In this document: piece after piece, positions 12,083-24,539 of the stretch
Layout: each line of letters begins with the position of its first letter
How positions within the stretch are numbered: position 1 is the stretch's first letter
Source of the DNA: Cylicocyclus nassatus
Lineage: Eukaryota; Nematoda; Chromadorea; Rhabditida; Strongylidae
Length of the DNA: 64,000 nucleotides
Assembly: GCA_958299035.1 (NCBI GenBank)
Contig: CATQJL010000223.1
Coordinates: 14,603,742-14,667,741, forward strand
Reading direction: 5' to 3'
Position numbers and translations under genes: made by a program
The notes under the pieces: generated by a model
The model's database searches: none
What the model saw: only the letters and a program-made list of their open reading frames with translations
What the model was told of the DNA's origin: nothing

Positions 12083-12633
12083 TGTGTGGAAGTTCAAACA
12101 TACAGCTGCCTTGTAGGGCTTGCTTTATTCTATTGAACCGCAAAACCTATTCCAAAAAGAAGAAGTATCGCGGCTTTGCGATGCAGAGCAGCTCCCCTTC
12201 TTCTTCCATTCCCTTTATCATCGAAGCACCAAGCAACCTTGTACAACACTTGGCTACATTCTGGGCAGCTCACGTAGTTGAAGATTCTTGTTGAGCGGTT
12301 GAGCCTTTCGGATCTTGTGAGGTGGACTCGCGTCAGCGCGAGGAATTCTGGAGTTCTGTAGATGAACATTGTTGCGGTGTAGTTGGTGAGTACACCGTTT
12401 CATGTGACTGGGTCTCCGGCGGCCGACGAAAGAAACCACAACTTTTTGGTTGGACTAACCCTCTTATACATCGGCAGCACAGGACGCACGGCCCGTCCTG
12501 TGTTGAGAGCCCGGTCATCCTTTTTGGACACCTCCCAGCTCTCTTTGTATATGTGTTTCATTTTGCTGTTTTATGTAAATAAACTTTATCCAAACATACT
12601 CGTGTTATATATGGATTGAAGAGTTGGATAACA
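12083..12633 (+). other. Promoter/poly(A)-bearing block, possible solo LTR (left copy)
   Basis: This block is shared with 61671-62351. It runs from TGTGTGG to AACA, with an AATAAA signal at about 12579. The right copy has an extra stretch of about 120 bp with a TATATAAGG box that is missing here. A TG...CA block with promoter and poly(A) signal resembles a solo LTR, but I found no target duplication, so this is tentative. The overlapping short open frames are not conserved. Confidence 0.35.
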
Positions 12634-13211
12634 CCGTCGAGTGGACGCCCCGGAGTGCATGTCTTTGCGGATGCGTGAAGTTCTGGGGTGTAGGGTTGTG
12701 ATGTAGAGCAGTCAAGCACACGGCTAAGGGTGCTGGGCCCAACGAGCAGCAACGAGAAGTATAAAAGTTATCGCTGTAGAGAGCAAAGATTGTAAAACTA
12801 TGAGAAATGATAATTGCTTTATACTTCATGTGCCTTGTTCTTAGTCTTTACACTGTTTGAAAGTTGCTTCTCTCCCTAGAGTAGTAAGGCCTACAAAGAA
12901 ATGAAAAGATGTGAGTTTGGCAAGACAGACAGAATAATTGTGCATTTTGTTAGAATTTACTGCTTACTGCTACATTACCATTGCCACATTACATTGTAGC
13001 TTTCCGAAACAACAGCAATGCGGCGGCATCGCCTTGCCTATGGCACGCTCGAATTGTGACTCGTGCATCATCTGTTCCACTTGAGATAAATGCTGCTGAA
13101 ATTAGCTGATGCTATTTATACTAACGTAGTTCATAACGTCATTACTTCAAGACTCCAGAAAGTGTCCATAGCAAAAAAACCATTTCTATTAGTCATTGGA
13201 CCCTTCAATCA

Positions 13212-13519
13212 ATAAACTATTCCCGAAGTAATTCTTTACTTTTTTACTTTTGCTTTTTCAAATGAGCGCCACATTTTGGGAAAAAATACTTTCAGGAGAT
13301 TGACAGCAATCGATGCAACATTTCATCCCCTTTTAGTGATTATAAGCATTGCAGCAGATTCAATAAGGTCTCGAGAAATTACCAATGTCTGCAATCCATG
13401 CTCTATAAGATGGTAAAGTTTCACGATTTGAAATTTCATAGGGTCCCTCCAAAGAACCCGAAGTGAGGCATTGATATAGCAAACCTTACAGGACAAAATG
13501 TGTGTTCCTCTCTTCATAC
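13212..13519. mobile_element. Mariner-like MITE, left part (interrupted)
   Basis: This is a diverged copy of the TTAGGTCGTTCC family: the region 13260-13500 follows the left part of 25910-26866. Nested insertions (13520-19940) interrupt it, and the right part resumes at 19948-20090. Confidence 0.65.
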
Positions 13520-15092
13520 GGCGCCATCTATTCCTACCGGGTTGGCTGCGCGGGCGGTTCGCGCGCGGCAGCCGTGAGTAGCGTTAGGGCGCGCATTGGA
13601 TGGATATGGCATTTTCATGTACTTTTCTTTTCATCGGCTCAAATGCAAACGAAGATTTTCGCGCCTATCGCAGGATAACAAAGGCTGCTATGCGTAAGGC
13701 GATAATTAATGAAGACATTGGCTTCTATTTCAGTAGACGCTACGCTGATTTTCTGTTACATTGACTAGCTGGCAGTCGAGGATACTCTCTACAACTTTTG
13801 AGTGCGCCTATTCGGTTATTTGCAACTAATCGCTTTTCTGCGTATAAAAAGGGAGAAGGTTTTGAGTCTGTTCGTGGCTTCTTTCTGGATAGCGAATCTA
13901 ATTCTTCCCATAATCCTTACATGTAAGTCAAATCAGTTGTGTGTCAGTGATCTGATCCATATATTTTGTATGCAGTATACATCAAGACTCAACTCTCAAG
14001 CTAATGTAATCCCATTATGCTGGAAAGATAAATAGGGGAGTCAGAAGGTACCTACATTCGACATCAACCTTTTGATCAAATTTCACCAAGTTTTCCAGCG
14101 TTAGCGACTCAGCAACCTTAGCTTCGAGTAGCTTGTTAGCTGAATCCCCTGATTTTTTTAAGGTCATATAGCTATTTTCGCAAATAATCGAAGTTAAAAC
14201 GACTAATTCTAACCACTAACAGTTATAATTGCTAGAGAATACAACTCATCCGACACTTTAGATGAACTGACATTGCAACAAATGTCCTGCACCACACGAA
14301 TTCTACCGATTGTGTGTTCTTCGCACTAAGAATTTCCTAATGTATGCATTCATGATCGATCATGAACATATCAGAAACGTTCGTAAAAGCGCAAAGACTG
14401 TTTGATGAACAATCAACTTTAAGAATCCCATCTCTGCTTGGTTGGTATCACTTATAAAACCATAAGTATACCAAGTAGCGATAGATTCGAAAACTGCTGT
14501 AACTGACTACATTCGGGTAACTGCAAACCTTCCGCACTCTTCAAATCTCAGCAAACATGTAACAGCAGAAACTCACTAGAAATTAACACTGTAGAACATA
14601 AGCAAACGATCTCATTACTTTTGATATGACAACTTGGTACTAAATCGTAATAGTTTGACTCGACTAGCAAAAAATGAGCTTACTCCCATTACTTTGGTAA
14701 GGTTTCTCCTGTGGTCAAGAGACCCAACACTAAGACACATATGAGCACATGTGTGGATCAAAGTCAGTGAGTGAATTAAGTATTTAGTCAGTAACCTCTA
14801 AGCAACGAAACAAGGAAATCCTCGAAAAATGATGTATAGGGATAACGGAACGGATGGCAGACAAGCAATTATGTTAGCCTTAACATTATTGCTTGTTTGC
14901 CAGCCCACATCAGCACTGTCATTTCTGGCTGGCTTCTTATACGTAATAGAGCGAAAATCCTCTTCACCATGAGTGGGTCGAGAGAGTAATCTAAACTAAT
15001 GTCGTAATCATGGGAAGGAATGCGCGCCCCACATATATGGGTGCCGCGCGCGAACCGCCCGCGCAGCCAGCCCGGTAGGAATAGATGGCGCC
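13520..15092. mobile_element. Mutator-like non-autonomous DNA transposon with 10-bp target duplication
   Basis: Terminal inverted repeats of about 50 bp start GGCGCCATCTATTCC and end with the complement. They are GC-rich (CGCGCGGGCGG-like) and enclose AT-rich DNA. The 10-bp CTCTTCATAC directly flanks both ends (13510-13519 and 15093-15102). The matching position in the right duplicate (about 63191) has a single copy, confirming the insertion. Long TIRs and a 9-11 bp duplication fit the Mutator superfamily. No transposase is seen; the frame at 13802-14035 has no recognisable motif. Confidence 0.8.
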
Positions 15093-15111
15093 CTCTTCAT
15101 ACCTGTTATGA

Positions 15112-18100
15112 CCAGGGTCAAGCGCGGGTGTGGCATGCCACACCTGGAGGGTCGTAATGAGGCGTCAAGGAGAGGGGGGGGGAAAGGTGGGTAATGACAT
15201 GATTTTTCTTAACAATGTCAGATAGTACCACCATGCAAAATACTAGTACACGATGTTTCGGCCTATCATTTTCGTACAGTAAGTATAATATTGGAAACTA
15301 AATTTTGCAACTCATCCAATAACTTTCCTCTCACTCAACATGGCGCACTCATATTTTGCTACTGTGTTGGTTGTGACGTAAGCTACAAGCGCAGCTGCTG
15401 TTCTACCAAATTCTGACGTCACAGTGAGGGTTACAGTAGGTGTATGTTATGAGGGGAAAAATTATAAAATTCGACAGATTTGGCTGAAACTTGACATATG
15501 GGGCTTATCCGACATGATGATCAAAAAAACGATATGAAGTTGCGTGATGAGTGCTTTTGGGTGTAAGCTCTTCTGAACCCGTTCTAATTGCGATGGCTAC
15601 GATAAGTCAGCGCGTCTCAGAGGTCACGTTTTAATTGGCTGCTTCGATAAGGCGAGCGGTTTACGTAAGCAGGTGTTTGGTGTGTACTGCGGAAACGGAC
15701 GAGTTCCTAACTGATGACCTCCCTTCCTCAGACCCTTGACAGAAATGTCGTAGACGCATGATGCCAACTGAATGCTGCTATTCTGCTGTCTTACCTAAAA
15801 AAAAACTCGCTGCTATCCACTAAATTGACGTGCTTCCAATCACGGAAAAACTGTTGGATGCTGTTTCTACTGAAGCACTCTATTTTTGTTTGATTAAGGA
15901 GCGTGCTGTAACCCTTTTTACTCCATATGTGCGATCCTTGCTGCATCGTGTATCGTCACATTCTTTGTATGTGAACTAAACGAAGCTTGCAGGGAAAACA
16001 CACTTTTGGGTTTGATTGTTGCTGACCGAAGAACCGAGATCCTTGTTAGTACACTTTGTCGCCAACAGTTTGATTTTGCGCCGAATACAGCGACGGCATA
16101 TTATATTCATGCAAACCACACAGATACTTACCAGTTTTGAATCTAGTTCTAACCATAAAGGAAAATATCGGATATCACTGTTTCGTGAGCTATAGAGAGC
16201 TAAGAAGTTCTAGAATCTAGCTCAGAAATTTGATCTACAAGCATGGCTTACGAGCATTCAAAATTTCATGCACAACCCCAAAAATTAGCGAGAAATGAGC
16301 AGCGTTTGCAAGAACTAGACTCTACCAAAAAAAATAATAATTGATATTGAGCGATAGTCATCTAGAGCAAACTATAAACTATTAGGTATCGCGCAAAGTT
16401 CATAGAATACCATCTGTTGCACTTTGATCTGTGGGTCGGGTCGCGTGTGCTTTCGTTTCGACGCATCATGCAGTTCACAAGGTTCAAACGTGTGACAATG
16501 CATGAAGCAGAAAGGATGCACACAAAGAAAATGTGGCAACAGAAGTAGTCAAAATAAGGTGAGAAAACCATTTATATAACTACTCAAGAAATTCAAAACC
16601 ACGTTTCTAGAAACAAACCTGATTGATAATATCACGAAAAAGTTAGGCCGTAGAATAGCAAAATGCAGCGAATAGTAGTTTTTCAGAAATGGGACTGGAT
16701 AAGCCGAAAATAATCTCTGCGTTCAAATCTGAATTCTGTAGTTTTCACTTTCGAAAATAAAGCGTTCAGCAGAAGACTCGTCCGCGATGGCCGCAGCGCA
16801 GGCGCCCACTTCCTATTTTCGGGGTTACTGTAGTAAACGGTGGGTTCAGAAAGGCCGTCTCCCGTGCTTCTTTGTAAGATTACTGTAGGTATACGATAGA
16901 GGGTCCCACCCTAAACAAGGAAAGAGGTGTTGATTCAGCAAAGGAATATGATATTCGTATCTAGCAGGTCAAAGAACCCCAATATGTAAAAGCTCAGGGA
17001 ATTTTGTGGTTCCGACTCCTTAATCATTGACGGTTGTCCCCAGCAGCCTTGCGTACAGCAACTCTTTCGAAATTGTGAGAGCGCCAAATTTCGACTTGCA
17101 CGTAATTTTTATTTCTTTTTTGGTGGGCCGAATAAGTCAATCTCTAGCAGCAATTAGTACACGAATCGGATTATTGCGCATGGTCTAGGACTACTAACAA
17201 CTTCATTTTGTCTTAAAAACTCAAAAGTCCTCAGAATTCACTAGCTTTCAAAGATGCCTGCAATTTTTCTAATTTGTTTTCAAATTTTAAACAGTTTTGA
17301 TTAATGGTAGTTTACACTACGTTCTACATACTGCCTAAGTTTGAGTACACCACATCTAAAGAAAACTGAGTTATGAAGATAGTCGCAAAACTTAGTTTCC
17401 AGGCTGACAAAAGAATCCTAAAAGTATAAGAGCGTCATTTTCGTAATTAGCATGTCAAATAATCCCGGTGAGTCAAGTTTTAGCGGATTCTGAGGTTTCC
17501 AAATATTGGGCCATTCAAGTGAGATGGTTCAATCATGTTAATTTTGCTTAAAAGGTGAGCTAACTAATTCTTTCTGCATTTGATCCAAAGAACTATCACT
17601 TCTTTGATTAATTTAGGAAACCTACTTCAACTTCTAAATTAAGGAACCAAGAAAAGCCAAAATTTCCTTTCTCAGACTAGAAAAGACTAATTAAGCTCAA
17701 ATCACTTTAGTATGAAGTACGAGGCTTGAGCTATCAAATATGTACATTCTTGCCGCTTTCCCTCGCGATTCACGTGGTAGCGTAGACTTAGCATGTTAAC
17801 GTAACCCAATATTCACACTTTATTATATTTGCATGTGTAAAAAAACGATTATATCTTTCCCTGGAAGAAACGATCTCCAATGAGATTCTGTCGCTTAAAG
17901 AAGCGTTTTTGCAGCATAAACGATATAAAAAACGCATTAAACGCAACGCAAACGCAAATGCGCAGGTATTTGAATGGTTCTAAGGTAAGTTAATTGAATG
18001 TGGCACAACACCCGAAAAGGCGTGGCAGCCACAGCCTTTCTGGGGTTGTACCACCTTCCATTAATTTACCCTCTAAAAAGAATATTAAAGAACAAATTAC

Positions 18101-18597
18101 ATATAGTTTGATAGCCAAATTCTCGTGGTTTTAGTGGAAGTATTAGAGCTTAATTTGTCTTCTTTCGTTTGAGTAATAGTTGCTGGAAACTCCACCACTG
18201 CAAGCGGAGATGGGACAAACGAGATTTTGGCTGGCTCCAATTCCACAGTTTGATGGTTATTTGAAGCAGAATTCAGAGTAAGCAAGTGGGAAGTAGTATT
18301 TTGTACTGAGTGCAAAAAATAGCTAATTCACTTTTGAAACATAGTTAATCATGTTTAAAAATGTCCATTTCACTTGGGTGACCCATTTTGGAACTCACTC
18401 AGAACTTGCTAAAACCTATCCCAATGGCTTTATTTGACATGAAGATTACGAATTTTTTGCCAACCATGTTTGCTAGAGCATTTATGTCATGCCGATAGGC
18501 AAACGAAAATGCTGGAGGGGGAACGGGGATCTAGCCATAACTTAGGGGGGGGGGGGCGTATCCAGCGGTCTTGTGCCACACCTCTTGCTCGACCCTG
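15112..18597. mobile_element. Foldback element, CCAGGGTCAAGC family, copy 1
   Basis: The left end CCAGGGTCAAGC and right end GCTCGACCCTG are inverted. Both ends carry a short palindrome of the type GTGTGGCATGCCACAC and a G run. The arms meet in a GTGGCACAAC...GTTGTACCAC hairpin near 18005-18050. A separate element (15291-17402) interrupts the left arm. Another copy follows directly at 18605. Confidence 0.75.
15291..17402. mobile_element. 2.1-kb insertion with TTGGAAACTAA inverted ends
   Basis: The left end TTGGAAACTAAATTTTGC and the right end (complement CTGGAAACTAAGTTTTGC) are inverted repeats. The sister foldbacks at 18605 and 63210 run continuously through this position, so this is an insertion. 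Its body has no convincing coding frame. It includes the dispersed repeat at 15355-15450. Confidence 0.7.
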
Positions 18598-18604
18598 TTT
18601 ATAA

Positions 18605-19940
18605 CCAGGGTCAAGCGTGGAGTGGGCACGACACACCTGGGGATCGTACGGGGGTCAAGGGGGCGTTATCGAAGTGATAGTGATGTCAGCGACATTATGT
18701 CATTCAACAATGTCTGGTAGGCCCATTGTACGAAACACCAGCTTTGATGTTTTGGCCTAACCGTCGTGCCCGCACAGTAAGCATATTGAAAGGGTCCTTA
18801 AAGCATAAGAGCATCATTTTTGTAATTAGCATGTCGAATAACCCCTGTGGGACGGTCTGAGCGAATTTTGAGGTTTTCAAATATTGGGACAATCAAGTGA
18901 GGCGGTCATTTTCGAATATGTCAACTTTGCTTCGAAGGTAAGTAAACTACTTCTTTTTGCACCCACTACAAGGTACTACTAATTCCTTGTTCGTATCAGG
19001 AATCTCACTTCAACTAACCTTGATTTATGGAATTAAGAGCGAGCCAAAATCTCGTTCGTTCCATTTTTCGCTTTCAATTTCTCAAACTACAAAAGATCAA
19101 TCAGGCTCAAATCACTTTTGTGAAAGCTACGAGGACTAGGCTATCGAGTATTCCTGTTCTTTCCATCTTCTCTCGCGATTCACGTAGTAACGCAGACTTG
19201 GCATATTACCGTAATCCAATACTTTTGCAGTGTTCTCCATTTGCTTAGCTAAAAAAACGACTATATCTTTTCCGAAGGGGAAACAATTTTACATGAAATT
19301 CCTGCTATGCGAAGAAAAGAGTTTAGCAGTAGCAACCATATCAAAAAGACAGGGATTTGAATGATTTGAAGGTAAGTTAATGGGGTGTGGCACAACCCTC
19401 AAATAGCTGTGGCCGCCACAGCTTTTTAGGGATTGTGCCACACCCCACTAACTTGCCTCCAGAAAAATTTTTAGCGAATAGTATACATATAGTTTGATAG
19501 TCTGTGTTTTGTAGTTAGGAGTAATTTGGGCCTGATTCATCTTCTTCCTGAGTGAAAGCTGGTGAAAGCGCAGCCATTGGAAGCGAAAAATGGGACAAAC
19601 GAGATTTTGGCCTGCTTCTAATTTCATAGTTTCACGGTTATTTGAAGCAGGATTCATGGTATAGACAAATAGGGAGCATTGCTTTGTGTTGGGTACAAAA
19701 AGGGTCAGCTAAATCACTTCTGATTCAACAATGGGAATCCTCAGAATTTGCTGAAAATTGGCCCATGGTAATTATTCGACATGACAATTACGAATATGTG
19801 CCTAATTATGCACGGTAGAGCCTTTTTGTCAGAGCCTACGGAAGAAGAGATGAGGGGGAGGGCTATTGAAACAGGAGATAGGTGGGGGGGGGGGGGAGTC
19901 GTATGCGGCGCTTGTGTGCCACACCTCTTGCTCGACCCTG
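18605..19940. mobile_element. Foldback element, CCAGGGTCAAGC family, copy 2
   Basis: This uninterrupted 1.3-kb element is flanked by exact TTTATAA direct repeats (18598-18604 and 19941-19947). Its arms fold around a centre near 19410, where TGTGGCACAAC faces GTTGTGCCACACC-like text. Long G runs lie near the right end (about 19883-19896). It sits end to end with copy 1. Confidence 0.8.
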
Positions 19941-19947
19941 TTTATAA

Positions 19948-20090
19948 TTTTTGGAAAGAGGATGAAATGCTGCATTTCAGCTACCAAATCTTGGAATTTT
20001 TGTTCAGCTACAAAGATCTTTATGGAATGTTTGTTCCTTGAAGTGTGATGTGCATTTGTAAAGAAAGCGAAACTGCCTTCGACGACCTAA
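19948..20090. mobile_element. Mariner-like MITE, right part
   Basis: The text from GGAAAGAGGATGAAATGCTGC to CGACCTAA matches the right end of 25910-26866. It is the other side of the MITE begun at 13212, separated by 6.4 kb of nested insertions. Confidence 0.7.
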
Positions 20091-20572
20091 TATAAGAAAA
20101 ATTTTGTGCAAAAGTGATGATCGTTTCCTCGCTACCACAGTGTGGAAATAAACAATGTAGGAGATAATATTTGAAAGACGCATGTCTTGCAAAATGATTA
20201 TCAGATTGATTACCAGAATATTCGTGCAAATCTTAACTTGCCACAAATCGTACATGAAGTTTGATGCTAATAAAAACACACTGAGTGTTAAGGACTTGCC
20301 ATAGCTTAAGAAACGCTACAAGCTTACTACTGTCAACATGTAATAAAGGCACAATAATATTATACCTAACCCTGTATTCCTTTCACGCGCAAATTGCAAA
20401 AAAATTGAGGCCCAAACCAGCAAACGTATTTGCCCACTAGTTGACTAAATAGCCATATTTTGTACAAACCTTTAGAAGTTAAGTTGTAAGAGAATTATTG
20501 TGGGTTCTTAACACTTTTTTTTCCAAGTTGGAAAACAAAATTCCATTGTCTTAGGAAACTATGCATGTCATC
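20091..20572. other. No gene or recognised repeat
   Basis: This AT-rich DNA lies between the nested MITE cluster and the gypsy element. The minus-strand open frame near 20004-20279 shows no motif and overlaps the MITE end. Confidence 0.5.
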
Positions 20573-20798
20573 TGTTGTGGTCTTCCATCTTTCTGTGGAT
20601 CAGGGACATGAATAATTGCAGTGCTTTATTGGCGACTAGTACAATGACAGAATCCAGGAACGAAGGGATGGAAGAATGAAGTATGAATGCTACCGCAAAA
20701 GGAAGCTCTTATATAGTCCTCTGCGGATAGTTGTAAACAACACAGAGAAATACACAATAGTGGTTCATTTACTACCAGCCTAATGTTACTCTAGAACA
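20573..20798 (-). repeat. Gypsy 3' LTR
   Basis: On the minus strand it runs from TGTTCTAGAG to CCACAACA. It is near-identical to 25484-25709, including the shared CTTATATAGTCCTC segment on the plus strand, and ends in TG...CA. Confidence 0.9.
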
Positions 20799-20812
20799 TC
20801 TCCCTCCTTAAG
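20799..20812 (-). other. Polypurine tract
   Basis: On the minus strand this reads CTTAAGGAGGGAGA, directly before the TG of the 3' LTR. This is the expected place and composition for the plus-strand primer of reverse transcription. Confidence 0.8.
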
Positions 20813-21130
20813 TTAGTCACTGTATCGTTTCTTCGATGGGTCGATCTTAAGGCGGCAAGGTGGTTGACGAGTCCTTTGCGAGCGGCGACGAACAGGAGGC
20901 GGAGACATTCGACTGACGGATTTATCGTCCCTTGGTTCGGCATTGGCCGCAGCAGTATCAGGATTTCGCAGAGCAACATCAGTGTGATTGGCGTCGGCGG
21001 CAAGAACATCAACGAAACGGTGGGAGTCGATTTGAGGAGCTCGAAATCCAAAAGATTGAACTCTCCTGATAGCTTGCTGGTAGCATCGGAGACTGTTCAA
21101 GGGCGTAGCTGGTTGGCATGGCGTTTCCAT
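20813..21130 (-). pseudogene. Gypsy pol C-terminal tail
   Basis: This open stretch ends in an arginine-rich segment (RRRSQRTRQPPCRL) and a stop just before the polypurine tract. Basic C-terminal tails after the integrase are common in nematode gypsy elements. It is out of frame with the upstream integrase. Confidence 0.6.
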
Positions 21131-21688
21131 AAAAATCCTTCAAATTCTACGTTGTAGAGCGAGCGTCCAATCCTCAATTGTACAATTCCTGGAGTCCAAG
21201 CAGGCTTTGCTGGATTGCGGTAGTCCGAGCGTAGATAACATCATGGACATAGCAGTGTTTCTTTTTGGTTCTGTGTCTGCGGGTGTATTGAGCTTCCACC
21301 CTAGGCTTCGTTTCGGGGGAGTAGCTTAGTTCAACAATCTGAGCGTCAGTGACCAAACGTGTAAGCGGAGTATTATCGTTCGTCCAAGAAACAACTCGGC
21401 AGGGGAACTATCTGGCGAAGACGGGCAGGGCGTACACTGATAGCAGAGTAATAGCTTCGACAAGGCTTTAGAAAGATTTCCTTCTCTCTTCAGTTTCATT
21501 ATTCCTCTCTTGAAAGTTCCAACAAGGCTTTCAGAAGTCCATTCGATTGTGGGTGGAACGGTGGCGTCCTAATATGCTTAATACTGTATTTCCTGCAAAA
21601 ATCTTCGAAATACTGGGAAGAGAATTAAGCGCCGTTGTCAAACAAGCGTTTCTGGGGATCCAAACATGCTGAAAAAGTTAAGTAGTTC
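21131..21688 (-). pseudogene. Gypsy integrase core, decayed part
   Basis: Position and fragments agree with the C-terminal half of the integrase core, but no continuous frame remains. Confidence 0.5.
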
Positions 21689-22336
21689 CTATGTGGTGGC
21701 TGATGACATTGTCACTTCATTCCTAAATTTCGGGCCAGCGGTGTAAGCATCCACGATGACGAGATACATGTGATTATATAGTGGTCCAACGAAGTCGATA
21801 TGCAGGCGTTCTATCGGGCAATTTGCAATCGGCCAAGGCGCTAGTTCAGCTTTTATGGGATTCTTGGCCGCAACTTGGCAATTCTGACAACATTCCACAG
21901 TCTTCTTAACGTCTTCTTCTATACTAGGCCAGTAGACAAAGTTGCGAGCAAGCAGTTTCATCCGGGTTTGTCCAGATTGTCCGTCGTGCAACATGCGAAG
22001 AATTTTCTTCCTTAGCAGAGCAGGAACGACAATTCTGGGACAGAAGAATATGCATCCGTTGTGAATAAAAAGTTCCTTTTGCAAGCTCCTGTAATTGAAC
22101 AACGGCGTTACGGGAAGTGCATTTGGCCAACGTCCTGTTTGTAGGCAGTTGAGCAGCTCCATCAACACTGCATCTTCTTCCATGGAAGAACGTATATCTT
22201 CCACAATAACTGGCAACTGGTCGAGTGTCACCTCGTAAGTGGCGGAGACATCAGCTTCTATGGTAGCCATGATGACGTCTTTATTCGGCGCAGTCTCGGC
22301 AGGAAAGCAGTCGGGAGATAGCGTCGGCTTGTGCAA
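21689..22336 (-). pseudogene. Gypsy integrase, N-terminal part
   Basis: The frame shows the integrase zinc-binding domain: a histidine motif (MLHDGQSGQTRM, where one usually sees H-G-H) followed by CCQNCQ. The start of the catalytic core follows, with HIDFVGP supplying the first catalytic aspartate and IVDAYT a little later. It would join a retroviral-type DNA copy to the host chromosome. The frame breaks after about 200 residues. Confidence 0.8.
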
Positions 22337-22338
22337 AC

Positions 22339-22860
22339 GATGTCGTAGAACGGTACTGATGTCAATGACCGTTGAAGGCGATTAGCAGTATAGACCGGTA
22401 TTCCTTTTTTGCTCCTGAAAGTGAGTAGAGGGAGATGGTCCGTTAACAAAGAAAATCATTTTCCGTAAAGGTAGCGGTGAAATTTCTTGACGGAAATAAC
22501 TAGGGCCAGTCCCTTCTCAATCTGCGAATAATTCTTCTCTGCTGCCGTCAAGGCACGGCTTGCGTGAGAGACGACCTTCTCCGATGCATAGGGGTAGCGA
22601 GTAATCACGGCTCCAATTCCATAGTTGCTTGCGTCAGCGGCAACAATGATCGGCTTCTTGGGGTCGTAGTAGTGGCACAGTAGAAATTTGAGGTCAGGAC
22701 ATTACGAAGGCGAGCAAAGGCTTCCTGGCACTCCTTACTCCAGACAAATGGTGTGTCTTTCTTCTTTAAAGCGTCCAATGGTCCGCGAAGTGAACGCATG
22801 TTTGGCACGAAAGACAATTAGAATGAAATCATCCCAAGGTAAAATTCGAGCTGCATCTTT
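22339..22860 (-). pseudogene. Gypsy RT end and RNase H
   Basis: The fragments read LRGPLDALKKKDTPFVWSKE and then a VAADAS-type RNase H start, the LLTDHLPLL motif and a KGIPVYTANRLQRW-like segment. These are typical of the gypsy tether and RNase H region. At least two frameshifts separate them. Confidence 0.75.
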
Positions 22861-23459
22861 GGGCGGCGGCATATGGGCGATGGCAGAAATCCTTTCGGGA
22901 TCGCGGCATCTTCCTTCGGCCTCGACAATGAATTCGAGAAATACTATACTGGACTTACCAAAATGGCACTTTCACAGCGAACACACATTCCATACTCTCT
23001 TGAAGACGTTGGAACAGCTTGAAAACGTTCGCATCATGCTCTTCACGCGTCCTTCCTGTAACCACAACATCGTCCAGATAGGCAACGGCTCCATTTATGT
23101 CGGCAGTGACATTGTTCTCAGCAACTGGAAGATTCCGGGGCATTCTTCACACCAAACGGAAGGCGGTTATAGCGGAAAAGTCCTCGTGACGTGTTAATAG
23201 TCAGTAACTCTTTACTTCCGTCATCCATTTCTACTTGCAGATAAGCGTCACGCCGATCTATGTTGGTGAAAACTGTTTCTCCATTACTTTGATGAAAACG
23301 TCCTCAGCGGTCGGCAAAAGATGCCGATTCTGCTTCAATGCGTCATTTAATCCGGTGGGATAGTCGGCACAGATGCGCACTGTTCCATACTTTTTTTGAT
23401 GGGTCGATAGGAGCAGTCCAATGTGAGTAGTCGACAGGTGACAATACTCCAATAACGAC
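22861..23459 (-). pseudogene. Gypsy reverse transcriptase
   Basis: The motifs present are RICADYPTGLN (fingers), a DRRDAYLQVEMDD-like segment (23240-23275) and YLDDVVV, the catalytic box, at about 23069-23080. The domain is split by frameshifts and stops. A nested element at 23465-23990 separates it from the protease and the start of RT. Confidence 0.8.
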
Positions 23460-23464
23460 AAGGC

Positions 23465-23990
23465 TTCAGATAATTGCCGGGGCAGGCGGTCCGCAAACTC
23501 GCGCTTTTCTGCAGGCCGTCAGCAGAATTTTGCGGCGTGGCAAATTCTTCAGCGGGCGGTACTTCCTTTATTGTCGCATGTCAAGCACTCAGCAAATAAT
23601 TACTTTCAGCGAGCCTAGTCAGACTTTCAGCAAGCGCTCGGACACTTATTATGCTATTTCGGGCTTACGCCGAGAAAAGGTGAGTTTCTGTGCGGCAGAG
23701 GTGTCATCGATGGTTTAATCACCCGAGTTTGAGGTACTTTCTTTCAGCAGAAGGTACTAGGAGCTGTGCGCCCCGAACAAGTCTGCGTATTCTCGCGGAA
23801 AATCTGCGAGAATGTGGCCACTGCACCGCAACTTATTTATAGAAAGACCGGGATAGTTCTACGAAAATCGTCTAAAAATTGGCCAACATTTTTCAAATTT
23901 CTGCAAGCGGACCCCAAAAATACAGCAAACTATTTTTCCGGTGCCCGCTTGCCCAAAAATCGCATGACCGCATGCTCCCGGCGATTATCT
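23465..23990. mobile_element. MITE nested in the gypsy pol gene
   Basis: The inverted ends CAGATAATTGCCGG and CCGGCGATTATCT are each followed by a GCGGTC-containing segment. AAGGC flanks both sides (23460-23464 and 23991-23995), a 5-bp target duplication. Removing the 526 bp plus one duplicate brings the protease-linked frame up to the RT fingers. Confidence 0.75.
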
Positions 23991-24515
23991 AAGGCGGTCC
24001 AATTCTGCGTTGGCGAGCGGTTCTACGGCAAATGGCACTTTTCGTTTCGGCACGAAGATGCGCGTGGCATTTTTCTTCAGCACGAGGTGAGCTTTGAACT
24101 TGTTGACATGTCCTAACTCATCTTTGAAAACCTCTAGAAACTCAGCCACAAGGCGGTCGTCCAGCGCTGAAGATGCATCCACGACACAGCAAATAGCAGA
24201 CAAAGCATCTCGGAAGGGCGGCAGCTGTAGCACATCCATTCCTAGCAAACACAGGCTTTTGGTAGTATAAAATAATCCCTCAGATGTGAACGGCATTTCA
24301 TGAACTCCATACACTTCGATCAGCGATTCACTTGCAGCTCTCAATTCGGCAGGGGCGGCCTTCAAGGTTGGTGATCCTAATTCCATCCACGTCCTGCGGT
24401 TGATTGTCAATACGTCAGCACCGGTGTCTAGTTGCATTTTCACATTCAGGTTATTCAGCTTGATATTCAAGTAGCGACGGTGGGTCAGCACGTTCAATTT
24501 CGCAATTTTTTTCAT
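23991..24515 (-). pseudogene. Gypsy protease and start of RT
   Basis: The frame contains the aspartic protease active site LDTGAD with LLGMDVL further on. After a linker comes KFKAHLVLKKNA, the lead-in to the RT domain. It would cleave the gag-pol polyprotein. The frame ends at the nested insertion. Confidence 0.85.
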
Positions 24516-24539
24516 GGAACGGCGGACTGTTTCTTCCTT

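Larger units (their letters stand above)
6100..13519 (+). repeat. Segmental duplication, left copy, part 2
   Basis: This block is collinear with about 53260-63190. Anchors include the text near 6110 (53255), 8590 (55270), 9120 (56520), 10240 (57620), 11400 (59520), 12060 (61640) and 12890 (62620). The copies differ by substitutions, small indels and the element insertions listed separately. No protein gene is evident in either copy. Confidence 0.85.
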
